Below are positions 20,835-30,752 of a DNA stretch of 64,000 nt, piece after piece (positions within the stretch are counted from its first letter, which is position 1; each line of letters begins with the position of its first letter). The DNA is from Anthoceros angustus (Eukaryota; Streptophyta; Anthocerotopsida; Anthocerotales; Anthocerotaceae). A model generated the notes under the pieces. The model saw only the letters and a list, made by a program, of their open reading frames with translations, had not been told where the DNA came from and ran no database searches. The position numbers and the translations under genes were made by a program. The stretch lies in NCBI GenBank assembly GCA_010909165.1, contig MU008192.1, positions 434,001-498,000 on the forward strand. Reading direction: 5' to 3'.

Positions 20835-22392
20835 ATGTCCAGAATGACGGAATCCTCGGCTTTGGAGCTGTGCTTGCCATGGCTAACAGCCCAAGAGCTA
20901 GCTTCGGTGGCCTTGGTGAACAAAGCCTTGGCTGCAGCAGTGAGGCAGGTGACTTGGGCACGCTTAGAGGACGTTGCACAGGGCAGAGAGAAATGGAAGG
21001 TTCCCATCCTCAACCAGGTGGATGCGTGTCGCTATCCTTGCTTTCAGTATACAAGACATTCCCTGGTGTTCTCGCCTTCACATCTCGAATCCAGGAATCC
21101 ATGGGGCTCACTGCGAGCTGAGCCATCCAGAGTAGTCTCTGACTCGACTGCTTCATCTCCTGATTGCCATGGAGTCGGCATGCAGAACGAGTCAATGGGG
21201 AAGCTCGCAGAATATTCCAGATCAGCAGAGGCAGATAAACACCGGGAATACGATCTGCTATCCTGCAATGGAGATGCGGTTGGGTGCAATTGCTCAGAAG
21301 ATTGCGCATTGGATCAAAGGAATGATGTGACGCCATTTGCTGGAGGTTTGTGCTTCAAAGGTGCTCTTTGCTTAGTACCAGTTCACTGAACTCGCAGCTC
21401 TGATGTTTACTCTGTAGCTCATGCGTCCTGAGGCCACTGTCTTTGCAGGTAGCTCAAGAGAGGATTTTAGAATCAAGGGGACTGTAAGCGGAAAGAGGAA
21501 GGTGAAAGAGGAGGCAGAAATGAAGAGGGACTACGGGGCTGTGCCCTCCTGTGAAAGTCTCTGTAGATGTGGAAGACTGATCGGAGGCGAACTGGCTTAT
21601 GACAGGAACTCCAGGCTGCGAGTACTAACAGAATCTTTGGAGACAGAAGACCCTTCCGCTAGAAGTAGCCTCCCTGACGAGATTGACAGGGACCTTGATG
21701 AAGATAGTAACGACGGTTCAGAGATTGACGAGGGCCCTCCGTTGGTGATGGAATGTGGAAGTGGTTGCTCTTGCAGATCTTGGTGTGCCCTCAGGGTCTC
21801 GCAACACGGGCTGGCGGTTCGAGTGAGCCTTGTGAGAAGCCTCCTGAAAGGGTGGTGCCTTCATGCAGGCCAGTTTATTGCAGCGGGGTCATTTGTGTGT
21901 GAATATGCAGGTTAGCGCATGTACGTTCTGGTGACAACCTTATGTAGAGTGCTCTGGACTGGAATGATTGTCTCACGAATGGTGCTTTTGGCAGGTGAGC
22001 TGCTGCCCACTAAAGAAGCTAGACAGAGGCAAAAGGTTTATGAAGAAGCTCTGGCACCTGGGAGAAGACGCCATGGCCCTGCTCTCCTGGTACTCAAGGA
22101 GCACTTACCATCAGGTCGGGCTTGTCTGCGGTTGAATGTGGACGGCACGAGTATAGGGAATGTGGCTAGGTTTATCAATCATTCATGTGATGGCGGAAAC
22201 TTATACCCTTGCTTGATTCGGGCTACTGGTTCTTTCATTCCAAAGCTAGGCTTGTTTGCTAGACGAAACATACTGGATGGAGACGAACTATCGTACTGCT
22301 ACGGTGTAGATACGACCGACGGTGCAGCCTGTCGCCTGTGTTTTTGCGGATCTCCTGCTTGCCAGGGAATGCTACCGTCAGAAGCTACCTGA
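20835..22392 (+). CDS. SUVR3: SUVR3-type SET-domain histone-lysine N-methyltransferase
   Basis: Three exons: 20835-21345, 21449-21910 and 21995-22392, joined in phase 1 each time; 456 aa. The N-terminus has an F-box-like helix (LELCLPWLTAQELASVALVN), as in Arabidopsis SUVR3. Pre-SET Cys clusters follow (GCNCSEDC, CRCG, ECGSGCSCRSWC). The SET domain shows KGWCLHAGQFIAAGSFVCEY, then AGELLPTKEARQRQ, ARFINHSCDGGNL with the invariant NHS, and GDELSYCYG for the catalytic Tyr motif. Post-SET Cys are CRLCFCGSPAC. The start is the first ATG after the divergent gene (an alternative is ATG 20844). It should methylate histone H3, probably at K9, in the nucleus; specificity is from family. An extra Ser/Glu-rich insert in the N-terminal third makes it longer than the Arabidopsis protein. 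Confidence 0.93.
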
Positions 22393-22975
22393 TGAAGTCT
22401 TGTGTCTGTTCACAATGCGATGAAGTCGTGACACTAAGACTCGGAAACAAGAGATTTTTCCTCCTGTATTGGCATATGCAGGTGGGTGATTCTATGGAGA
22501 AGCTCAATGTCTCCTAGCCCGAAAACTCACCAAAGGTCCCTGCCTGCTCTGGCTTCCAATCTCAGGGAGGCTGCTTGTAGCGGAAGGGTCCTCTGTCGCC
22601 GAAGATTCTGTTATACTCGCAGCCTGGAGTTCCTGTCATAAGCCAGTTCGCCTCCAGTCAGCCTTTTTATCTAGGAAGGCTTTTCACAGGAGGCAAATCT
22701 TCCATATGTAGATAGATCGTAAACCAAGCAGATGTCTGTGGGTACATTCACCTGCAGTCGGTCGAACTGCTACATTCACCTACACTGGAACTGAGCACTG
22801 ACGGCAAACATATGTAGATAGATTTATAGGGTAGATAAGTGCGGGGGCACGCCCCCCTCGCCTGGTGGGTTGTCCCCTGCCGCCTCGGGGTAGATGGGAT
22901 TTCCCATATCGTGCCTTTTATAAAGTCTTAACGTCTCCCCTGATTTAGACCAAGCCAGTCTTGACGTGATCCGAG
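22393..22975. other. SUVR3 3' flank
   Basis: Presumed 3' UTR and spacer. TATGTAGATAGAT occurs twice (about 22708 and 22810). A short GC-rich block with GGGGGCACGCCCCCC at about 22842-22857 can form a hairpin. No gene is supported. Confidence 0.45.
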
Positions 22976-23212
22976 ATGTGCTGCACCCTCGGCTTACCCC
23001 CCAGAACCCAGGATCCTCTTCGACTTATCCATATTCCCCCTTCCCCACTAGCCCCAGCATTAGATCTACTCCTGCACACTCTCTTCGAAAAACAGACTGT
23101 ACTGGCCTCGCTCGACGAGGCCCTCCAACAGTGGCAGCGCATCTCGGATCAAGCTCGCAAGGACTTCACAGATGGCCTGCAGTCCGCTTCTGAGGCACTC
23201 CGTGCCGACTGA
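22976..23212 (+). CDS. Possible small protein or last exon, unknown
   Basis: Open frame of 78 codons whose C-terminal half reads as amphipathic helix (LLLHTLFEKQTVLASLDEAL followed by QWQRISDQARKDF). It has better coding character than the neighbouring frames. The first 25 codons are Pro/Leu-rich and may not be translated; a second frame starting upstream at 22966 is also coding-like for its first part. It could be the final exon of a gene whose other exons I cannot place. Function unknown. Confidence 0.3.
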   Translation: MCCTLGLPPRTQDPLRLIHIPPSPLAPALDLLLHTLFEKQTVLASLDEALQQWQRISDQARKDFTDGLQSASEALRAD

Positions 23213-23775
23213 AACCTATTACTTGATTTAGTTTATTGGCAACCATTCCCACCAAAAACAAAATCTGATGTTCTTGTACGTTATTGTCTTACATCTAGAC
23301 ACTTGCAAAAGAGCAGAGAGATCATGTGTTTACAGGCCTTCTACTATTCACAAGTAAAGAGGATGCAAAGCACAAACTTGAGATTCATGGGTGTGATGGT
23401 CAAGGCTATTATGCGGTTTTGCAGACTCGTTTGTGCATCCGTGGTGGGTTTCCTACCGGCTTTGGACAACGGATTGTGGAGTAACATCTTACACTGATAC
23501 TACAACAACCAGGTTTGCTATCTACCCTCACTCAGTGCTTCCACACCTGCTAATCAAGACCGTATAATATACGAAATCGTAAAACACCTCCATGGTCTGG
23601 CGGAGTTCCGGAAAACCGGTGTGATTTGTTTTGGCCCCTTGCTCAAGGGTGACGCGGGTTCAAACTCCTCCAAAATACTTCAAATCTGTAAAGTCTCGAT
23701 ACTCTTTAAAGTCCGGATCAGTTTTCTATAGGTTGTGAAGCTGTCCGTAGCTTCAGAGAATTAATTTGTTGGTGC
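23213..23775. other. Intergenic with a tRNA-like segment
   Basis: 23591-23680 includes a short stem (CCCCTTGCTCAAGGG, about 23636-23650) followed closely by GCGGGTTCAAACTCCTCC, which resembles a Pol III B-box and T-arm. The acceptor ends do not pair convincingly, so I do not call a tRNA gene. Nothing else is recognised. Confidence 0.3.
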
Positions 23776-24132
23776 CTAAGTTTCTACTCCTAGTACATGA
23801 AACTCTTCTGCAATGCGGTATCTACGCATATTCACGACAACAGGACTACGGGCGGGTGCTGAAGCCGAGGCAGGACTGTGGGCTGGTGCAGAAGCTGAGG
23901 CAGCCTGGGTGCTCAATGTCTCGGGCATCTCCGTGCCTTCCCCGCCAGATGTCGGTGTTTCGGAGCTCCCCTCTTCTATCCTTGATTCTGTTTCTGATGG
24001 AAAATCGTACTTGGCAACCCTAACAGCGTCCCGGCCATTTCTCTGCGACTCGAATAGCCAGACGTTCACAGTTGTGCTTACAGCAAGTAATCCGAGGAAG
24101 AGACCGCAGATTAGCCTCCTCGTTGGGGCCAT
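23776..24132 (-). CDS. Possible small signal-anchor membrane protein, 118 aa
   Basis: ATG 24132 opens a frame starting MAPTRRLICGLFLGLLAVST, a basic N-terminus followed by one hydrophobic helix, typical of a signal anchor. The rest is Ser/Glu/Pro/Ala-rich and low complexity, with an imperfect repeat of SASAPA(H/R)SP. No homologous family is recognised. The frame extends upstream to 24234 with a further ATG, but this added part has little coding character. Could be a genuine small membrane protein or chance. Confidence 0.4.
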   Translation of the reverse strand: MAPTRRLICGLFLGLLAVSTTVNVWLFESQRNGRDAVRVAKYDFPSETESRIEEGSSETPTSGGEGTEMPETLSTQAASASAPAHSPASASAPARSPVVVNMRRYRIAEEFHVLGVET

Positions 24133-24388
24133 GTCCACACCAGGTCGATGGATGTACTCTGAAGTTATGGGGTGATAACTTATAGACGTGGCCGAAGGAT
24201 GCAGCAGATGTGCAAACTGCGTGATGAAGGTCACAGCGATGGCACTGAGCTGCTGGGGAGCGTAACCTGGTGGTGAGGTGTCTTACCGTAGCTGAAGGCT
24301 GGTAATTTTAGGTCACGGCCATGTTCACTGGCCATCATAGTTTCGGTCACACTCCCACTGTGGCAAGCGAGGAGCTCCATCGGTTTAG

Positions 24389-24614
24389 CTTCCATGATGG
24401 TGATCTTGACTGGGCATGTAAGCATAATGTTCTGTTCTTTGAATCCACTGCCTGCATACTTCCTTCCCCAATCAGAGTGCTGACAGCAGACCCTGAGCCT
24501 TCCATGATGGTGATCTTGACTGGGCATTGTTAAGCATAATGTTCTCTTCTTTGAATCCACTGCCTGCATACTTCCTTCCCCAATCAGAGTGCTAACAGCA
24601 GACCCTGAGCCTTC
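24389..24614. repeat. Direct tandem duplication, about 110 bp, covering the 3' end of the carrier gene
   Basis: Units 24389-24498 and 24499-24610 are nearly identical (they differ by small indels and a few substitutions). The second unit contains the last codons and stop of the BAC2-like carrier (stop 24584-24586); the first is therefore a displaced copy of the gene's 3' end and UTR. Confidence 0.85.
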
Positions 24615-25607
24615 TCATATGCTACAAAAATGGCACCATTCACAATGAAGGCACGTGTCAATGTAACTCCCAGCCCACGCCATAGGAACGCATGCCCCTC
24701 CGCCTGGATACTCTGCCGCAAGCAGTCCAGGCTACTGGAGTACCTCAGGTTCGACGAGTCCTGCGCCTGCATCCTGCTCTTGATCACATCCACCGGGTAA
24801 ACTGAGAGCCAGGACATGACCCCGGCAATGCCACCTGCAACAAGCTGGGTCGTCAGACTGGACTCCCCATGCGTTCGGGAACCCGGAGAGAGCACTTCCC
24901 GGGCAAACTCGTTGGTGGCGAAGTAGACGCCATAGCTAGGCGCGTCTCTCAACGCCGTCAATCCAAAGCCCCGGTACATGCCTCTCCATCCCTCTGTGCT
25001 CAAAGTCTTTCGGATAACAAACAAAGGTCCCGTTGCACTATGCTGGAAAGAAGACATGGCAAACAAAGGATGCGGTGTGGCTGCTTGTAGTTGCAGTCGG
25101 ATCTTAACAAGCTCTACAGGTGTCATAAGCACACACTGGACGGAGCCTGCTGCCGCACCAGCTAGCCACACCTTGGAATAGGAGAGGGGAGCATCTGAAG
25201 AGGGATCCGACAGTACACGCTGGCAAAAGGACTTACTTACAAAAGTCACGGCATTCTGTGAGGCAGTCAACGATAAGAAGGCAGCAAGGAAAAGGTGCGC
25301 GAGGAATCTGCTCAATGAGAAAAACGGCTCGATGTCTTACCTGAACAGCAGCGGTGGCCAGTGGCGATAGCAGGCCTTTGAACAGAGCCTGGGGACCCTC
25401 GGAAGTCACAAGATGTCGGAACAATCCAGAAACCGTAGGAGCACTAGATGCAGAGCGTCGCGGTTGCTGCAGCTGGATTCTAATTGTGTCCAGAGGATGG
25501 CCAGTAATCACTCCAGCCATGCCTCCCACTCCTCCAGCCAAGAACTCCCTCACGAGAGTCGATCCACCAAATTCTGGCCAAGTCTCCATTTCATTATTTG
25601 TCCTCAT
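24584..25607 (-). CDS. BAC2: Mitochondrial basic amino acid carrier, BAC2-like
   Basis: Two exons, 25607-25341 and 25255-24584, separated by an 85-nt intron in phase 0; 312 aa, the usual carrier length. Three repeats each carry the PX(D/E)XX(K/R) signature: HPLDTIRIQLQ, TPVELVKIRLQLQ and YPVDVIKSRMQAQ. The start MRTNNEMETWPEFGG and the segments FLAGGVGGMAGVITG, LTALRDAPSYGVYF and ARAFIVNGAIFVAYE line up with the plant BAC2 group (Arabidopsis At1g79900). By family it exchanges arginine, ornithine and related cations across the inner mitochondrial membrane. A GTAAGTAAG string inside exon 2 resembles a splice donor, but the frame continues through it. The 3' end is duplicated downstream. Confidence 0.9.
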
Positions 25608-26212
25608 TGCAAGTCCCGTTCACGATCAAGCAAACCAGAATTAGAGGACTCTGTAACCACAAGTAACGTCCCTGTTGCGAAATCAATCGTAAGCAAGCTC
25701 CCTCGCACTCCACAGGACAACCCCGCTCTTCATATACCAGAGAGGATTCCGTACCTTAGAGAATATCAAATCCTCGCCCCTTCCAATCTAGTCTACATTC
25801 GCGCTAACAACTTACATATCACAATTCATGAAGCATTCTCGGTCCTACAGATGTGAGGGAATTCGTGGTGCAGGAGCAATTGATCGAGAACGTCCTCCAT
25901 AGCAATGGAATGCGAATGCGAAATTTGTTCAAATTCCAAAGTGACTGGTGAGCAGAAACGGGAAGGTGGAGAGGATTGAGTCCCAATCTACTGCCTCTGC
26001 TGTGGCAGTCTTTGTCACTAATGGTCGGAGCTGAATCAACACGCCACTCCGCAGACGGCGAGCAGCAATGGCAGGCGGGCTCCAGCACCACACGTTCCAC
26101 TGCTGGCGTAAAGAGAGTGCTTAAAGAGAAAGCCGTACAATAGGAGAAGAACTTTATGTAGTTTGGCTGAGACTCTCCTACCAACGGATCAATTTAGTCC
26201 CTGCCTGCCGAC
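25608..26212. other. Carrier gene upstream region
   Basis: Presumed promoter of the minus-strand carrier. No coding gene is supported; short frames on both strands lack motifs. Confidence 0.45.
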
Positions 26213-26290
26213 TTTTAGTCCTTCGATTCCCTCAAAACTTTTAAGGGAATCGAAGGACTAAAACTCGAAAAGGAATCGAAGGACTAAAAA
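26213..26290. repeat. Perfect 20-bp inverted repeat with 11-nt loop plus a third arm
   Basis: Left arm 26213-26232 (TTTTAGTCCTTCGATTCCCT) and right arm 26244-26263 are exact reverse complements. A further copy of the right arm, one G shorter (GGAATCGAAGGACTAAAA), follows at 26272-26289. Earlier, AATTTAGTCCCTGCC at about 26191-26205 is a weaker echo. It could be a MITE tip, a foldback element or a hairpin RNA. Confidence 0.85.
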
Positions 26291-26410
26291 AGCAGCATCG
26301 GCCTTTACATTAGAACAGTGAAACCTCACATTCTGTTTACCACCAGCCCAAGCCCACGCAGAGCAGAGAGCACTCCAAGGACTCTTCCATGCAGAGTTTG
26401 TGGAGCTCGA

Positions 26411-26613
26411 GTCCTTAGGTCTCTGTAGTCTACACTCCAGTGGTAGGTACATCCCAGTCCTTAGGTCTCTGTAGTCTAAACTCCAGTGATAGGTACGTCC
26501 CAACAATTTTATTTATTCATTACAGATACCTACTCCCGACACTTATAAATCGGTAGCCTCCCCCCTTATAAATCGGTAGCCTCCCCCTTCATAAATCGGT
26601 AGCCTGTCCCCCC
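26411..26613. repeat. Two short tandem arrays (46-bp x2 and about 23-bp x3)
   Basis: 26411-26456 and 26457-26502 are two 46-bp units starting GTCCTTAGGTCTCTGTAGTC. 26543-26613 holds three units of TATAAATCGGTAGCCTCCCC or CATAAATCGGTAGCC. Both lie in the spacer between the carrier and F-box genes. Confidence 0.8.
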
Positions 26614-26837
26614 TAGTGTACACACCTATATGCAATTCTGCATCCTAGTTCTTCGTATTTTCACATTTGCCGACTCCCTTGGGCCAGTGAGTAAAGAGCA
26701 TTCGGTCCTCATAGCCGAGTAGGGTACTCCTATCAGCTAGTCCGTCTTCCGAAAGATACCTTCGGATTGCCTGTGCAGGTGTCTATAGGTTGATGGGAAG
26801 CTCTTGGAGGATGCGAGCCAAGCCCTTGTTCACGGCG

Positions 26838-28098
26838 TCATCGCTGTGAATGCATGATTCGAGATACCCAGGCGCTCCTTCCGAAGTCAGCAGATATTTG
26901 GACTCGCATCACTTCATACCTTGTTCCCCTCTCAATCACGTCAAACACCTGCTGGCCGTCAGAGTCCAGAAGCGATGCTAAAGGCGCTGTCTTCACTTGA
27001 ATATCGTCACCTTTGCGAGAACCATGAACCCACCCACCAAGAATCCACCATCTCAGACAGATCTGTCTGTTTGCGATGCCGCTGGATCTTAAAGCCTCCC
27101 TCAAATACTTGTCCTGAAAAATCAGATGGCGCGTCATGTTTGCTTGCTGAGGTTACATCATGTCCACAGAGACAGAGAAGCATGCGGCCTCAAGTAAGTA
27201 AGTACAAGTCAGATTGCAGGGTTTAGGGTTTGAGGAGTGACCTCTATGCCGAGGTGGTAGAGACAGTAGTGAAGGGCTATCAGGTTGACCAGAACACTCT
27301 GAGTGGGTTTGAACAAGTTCACCACCACATCCTGGTAGTCGAAACCAAGGGCGCACAGTAAAGCCATTGCCTTATGGTAGTCAATAACTTCCACCGATTC
27401 TTGACGGGCTGCACACCGGTTCACGATCTCAATTACAGCCCTAGACCGGCTCGCCATCTCGGTGTGAATGCGCTTATATGCCTCCCTCCACCCCTGCACT
27501 TCATAGCAACAGCGGACCTTGAGACTCAGTCCAACAAAACCTTTGTGGTGATGGTAAGCCTCCAACACCTAGATTTCGCCAGCAGATGGCAGCTTGGAGC
27601 TGCTCCACCTCAGACAAGAAATTCTACAAGGTCCTGGACACCAACCTCATTTGGTTCCTTGGCAACGTTGATCTGGTTGCAAGCTCTGCCAAGCAGGCAC
27701 AAACAGTCCGGCTTCTTTCTGGCACAGTCCACCGGATAAGACCGGCCCGACATGGGCCATCGCACGCGGAAAATCTGACCCCAAACATCCTCGGACGAGC
27801 ACGACTCATGCCAAAACCGTGAACAGAGCTGAAGGTGGCAGACGTCTCGTGCCTTGAAGGAAAGAAGAAAAAGACTTCTCAGCATCTCCAATTACCTTCC
27901 CCACCCTTATGGCTGTTGTTTGAAATTGACATCGTGCAACCAAAAGTGGTCCAACCAAAAGACAAAAAGCGAAGGAATCTGCTAGATAACCTGCAGCAGG
28001 GCGACAATATGCCGGACTATGTCATCAGGCACCTGGTAGCCCTCCACGCTCCAGTCCCTCTCCCCTTCACTTGAACTCTGAGAGTCCGCCTCCGCCAT
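26838..28098 (-). CDS. F-box protein, 322 aa, four exons
   Basis: Exons 28098-27991, 27852-27628, 27568-27242 and 27146-26838, all joined in phase 0; intron 2 is only 59 nt. It starts at ATG 28098 (MAEADSQSSSEG). The F-box spans exons 1 and 2: VPDDIVRHIVALLQ, then ARDVCHLQLCSRFWHESC and VWGQIFRVRWP. Downstream, exon 3 reads AYHHHKGFVGLSLK, SRSRAVIEIVNRCAARQESV, then ALGFDYQDVVVNLF and LIALHYCLYHLGIE; exon 4 ends VFDVIERGTRYEVMRVQISA. No LRR or Kelch repeats are visible. By family it should recruit a substrate to an SCF (Skp1-cullin-F-box) ubiquitin ligase; the target is unknown. The short conserved blocks suggest one of the small plant F-box subfamilies, but I cannot name which. Confidence 0.85.
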
Positions 28099-29161
28099 GA
28101 TATCCCACCTACGGCAGGCAATTGTGCATACAGGTGAGGAGGAACACCTTGAATGCGCTACCGCTCCATCCATCAGGGAACAAGCAGCCACGTGCTGAAG
28201 CCCTTCCCCAACCCTCACCAAAGTGCACCCACGTCCACAGACCTACAACCTCTGGTGCCTGTTGCTACCGTCTACGCATAAGCCGCAGACGAGATTCCAC
28301 CCAACAAATGCCCCTCACGCTCCTCCTGCAGCAAAACGGACGGCCCCACCTCCACGACTGAAGCAACTCACCGAGGTCTCAACAGCAGAAACAGACCAAG
28401 AGATTCCTCCACCACATCGCCTGTCTCTTCACCCACAGACACAATCAACTACAACACGCTCCCCCCACCAGCAAATTGGCCTCCAACCTCAACTCCACAT
28501 GCCAATCCCGCCATCCAACAAACGCACTCATGCAAATTCACCTAAGCGCAAGCAAGCGCAGGAAAAAGAAGAGAAGAGCTTCCTTCAGAGAAAAGATTAA
28601 GAAAAGAAGGCAAAGAAGAATGGGCAACCTGGGAACAGAGCAAAAGCTGCGCTCCCGGCCTGATCAATTGATTTTGCAGATATTTCGAGGGCCAAAGCGC
28701 ATGATTCGGGGGAGCGCAAAGACTTAATGCGCGTCGGGCTGGGCTTCGCTTTCTGCGCGGACAGGCGGGCTAGGAAGACACCCAAGAGCCAGGTTCAGGC
28801 CCCACTGCAACGTGGCCCATATTCCCTCTGGCCCGCCTCCCTCTACACACAATACCTGGCAAGCAACTACTGGCGCGGCCAGAGGGCACGGCCACGGGCC
28901 GCGCAAAGATGCTCCACGCGGGCACCTGTGGAAGCAGATTCAGCAGGCATGAAATGAATCCGCTTCAGAAATCCTGGCACGGAATCGAGGTGCCAACGCT
29001 AATCTGCTCAGCACCTGCAGGAAAGGGCAAGGAAGAGCAGGGATTCGGAAAGGACTGCGTCTCCGACGGAAGATTCGCGTCTCAATCCCGGCCTCGTGCT
29101 GGAGAAGTGGAAGGGGATCAAGATCGGGAGTTTCTTGCCTGCCGTGCCGGGAAGGGATCGA
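28099..29161. other. Intergenic, no defended gene
   Basis: Pro/Gln- and Lys/Arg-rich short frames (28223-28600 and 28476-28727, plus) look compositional. The left part must contain the F-box gene promoter and the right part the 3' UTR of the lipase gene. Confidence 0.4.
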
Positions 29162-30415
29162 TCATAGGCGGAAGTTGTCAAGAATGTGCGCAATGACATC
29201 CGCGCCGTCCCCGTGCCTGGCAGCAACCTTCACCTGAATCGTGTTGTGCGCGGCGAAGGATCCGAAGCTGATGTCCACTCTTCGCCAACTCATCTGGCTG
29301 AGCCCGGACACCATCTCCTCCTCCGCGTCCTCCACCCCGGGCTTGTCCCCGTTCAGCAAGGGTTTCAGATCCGCCGTAACCACAGCCCCAGCCCCAGCCC
29401 CAGCCCCAGCCGCAGCCTCCATGCCACCATCCGGCGCCTCCTCCACCCGCATCACATGCGGGTACTTCTCGCTCACCGGCTCCTGCTTCACGGGCGGCAC
29501 GTCGGACTCCCGCCGGATGGACGCCGTCCGCCATCCCACCAGATGGTCGAAGGACACGTTCGCATAGGCCGCCCGGGCCTTGAACGCCTTCAACCCCGCA
29601 AGAAACCTCCCCTCCTGGCAATCCGTGGCCATCCTCCGGAGCAGCGGCAGCCTCCCCCCGTCCCCGTCCGTCAAGAAGAGATGCCTCCCGGTCGGGCCGA
29701 CGAACCAGTGCGCCATGGCCGGCGCCAGGGCCTCCAGCGCCCGCACCCCGAACAAGAAAGGCAGCTGGCCGTTCCCCCGCGACCCCAGGTGCGGGGTGGC
29801 CAGGGTCACGAAATTCATCGCCTCCAGCCCCGCGATCCTGCTGCTGCCATCCCCTCCTCCTCCTTCCCCGTCTCCCTGCACCAGCTGCCCTACCGCATAC
29901 CTGGCCACCAAACCCCCGAGCGAATGCGCCACGAAGGAGATCTTCCGCGCCCCGGGCGTCCGATCCACCACCTCCTGCACCTCCTCCGCCAGCCGCCTCC
30001 CCATCACGTCCACCCCGTTGAAGGTCTTGAAGGCGGAATTGCACACGCTGCAATGCACCACAACCTTGTCCGGCAGCCGCTCCCGGAACTGCTCAGCCGC
30101 AAAGCGCCAATTGTTGGCGCTCCCGACAATGCCGTTCACCAGCACCACCAGATGCTCCGCCGGCTCGATCCTCCCCGCCGCTGCATCCTGCGCGGAATCC
30201 ATCGCTCCTGCCGGCGTCCTCGTCGTCGAATTGACGCTCCTCCTCCCGGATCCCGCAAAGCAGCACCAGGAAGCATTCAAATCCGCGGCTGCAAGAGCAG
30301 CAGCAGCGACAGCGGCCTCCCCAGCGTCTTCTCCGGCGTCTCGCACGTCTCGCGCGTCTCGAGCGTCTCCCGACCCGGCCGCGAGCGTGCCCAATCCGTC
30401 CCCTCCTGTCCCCAT
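29162..30415 (-). CDS. DUF676 family lipase/serine esterase, 417 aa
   Basis: Intronless and very GC-rich. After an Ala/Asp/Arg-rich N-terminus of about 80 residues (possibly an organelle-targeting or disordered leader; a downstream ATG at about residue 72 is an alternative start) comes an alpha/beta hydrolase: EHLVVLVNGIVGSANNW, then VHCSVCNSAFKTFNGVDVMG, ARKISFVAHSLGGLVARYA with the nucleophile Ser in the GHSLGG-type elbow (here AHSLGG), FVTLATPHLGSRG, and DHLVGWRTASIR near the C-terminal third. This is the order in the DUF676 putative lipases (yeast YOR059c/ROG1-like). The catalytic Asp and His cannot be fixed by eye. A (GA)n stretch at about residue 340 comes from a CCCAGC repeat (about 29387-29417). 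It is divergent from the TilS-like gene. Confidence 0.9.
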   Translation of the reverse strand: MGTGGDGLGTLAAGSGDARDARDVRDAGEDAGEAAVAAAALAAADLNASWCCFAGSGRRSVNSTTRTPAGAMDSAQDAAAGRIEPAEHLVVLVNGIVGSANNWRFAAEQFRERLPDKVVVHCSVCNSAFKTFNGVDVMGRRLAEEVQEVVDRTPGARKISFVAHSLGGLVARYAVGQLVQGDGEGGGGDGSSRIAGLEAMNFVTLATPHLGSRGNGQLPFLFGVRALEALAPAMAHWFVGPTGRHLFLTDGDGGRLPLLRRMATDCQEGRFLAGLKAFKARAAYANVSFDHLVGWRTASIRRESDVPPVKQEPVSEKYPHVMRVEEAPDGGMEAAAGAGAGAGAVVTADLKPLLNGDKPGVEDAEEEMVSGLSQMSWRRVDISFGSFAAHNTIQVKVAARHGDGADVIAHILDNFRL

Positions 30416-30752
30416 TCCAGCGCTACCCGAGCCGGTAAACGCTCCGCTCAGGGCGACACGAGTATGAAGCTCGTCCGGCCTTCCCGCAGCGCCACCTCAA
30501 TATCAAAAATACCTGCATGCATATATATATGCATATGCGGCAGGAGCCTAGTCACCCTAACCGCCGTAAGTTAGTAAGTTTAGCGAGTTAGGAAGGTTAC
30601 CAAGTTAGTTAGTTGCACTGAATGCCGGAGAGCGTTCTGCGGTCTTGATGGAGTCGTCTAATTGTGCAAGACTGATGTGAGTAAGTCGCGCGACTTCTGC
30701 ATGCGGGAAATGGTCTCAAGCGCGTCTCCAACAGTCTCACGACTCGCGCGTG
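30416..30752. promoter_or_regulatory. Divergent lipase/TilS promoter region
   Basis: About 340 bp between opposite-facing genes. It includes a TATATATATGCATATGC run (about 30522-30538) and GTTAGTAAGTTTAGCGAGTTAGGAAG-type short repeats at about 30567-30612. Promoter role inferred from geometry. Confidence 0.4.

Noticed and set aside
25215-25255. Extra intron at GTAAGTAAG in carrier exon 2
   Set aside because: The next AG would make a 21-nt intron and the frame continues through with carrier-like sequence.
29186-30574. 462-codon plus-strand frame opposite the lipase
   Set aside because: Pro/Arg/His-rich, no motifs, exactly antisense to a GC-rich coding gene.
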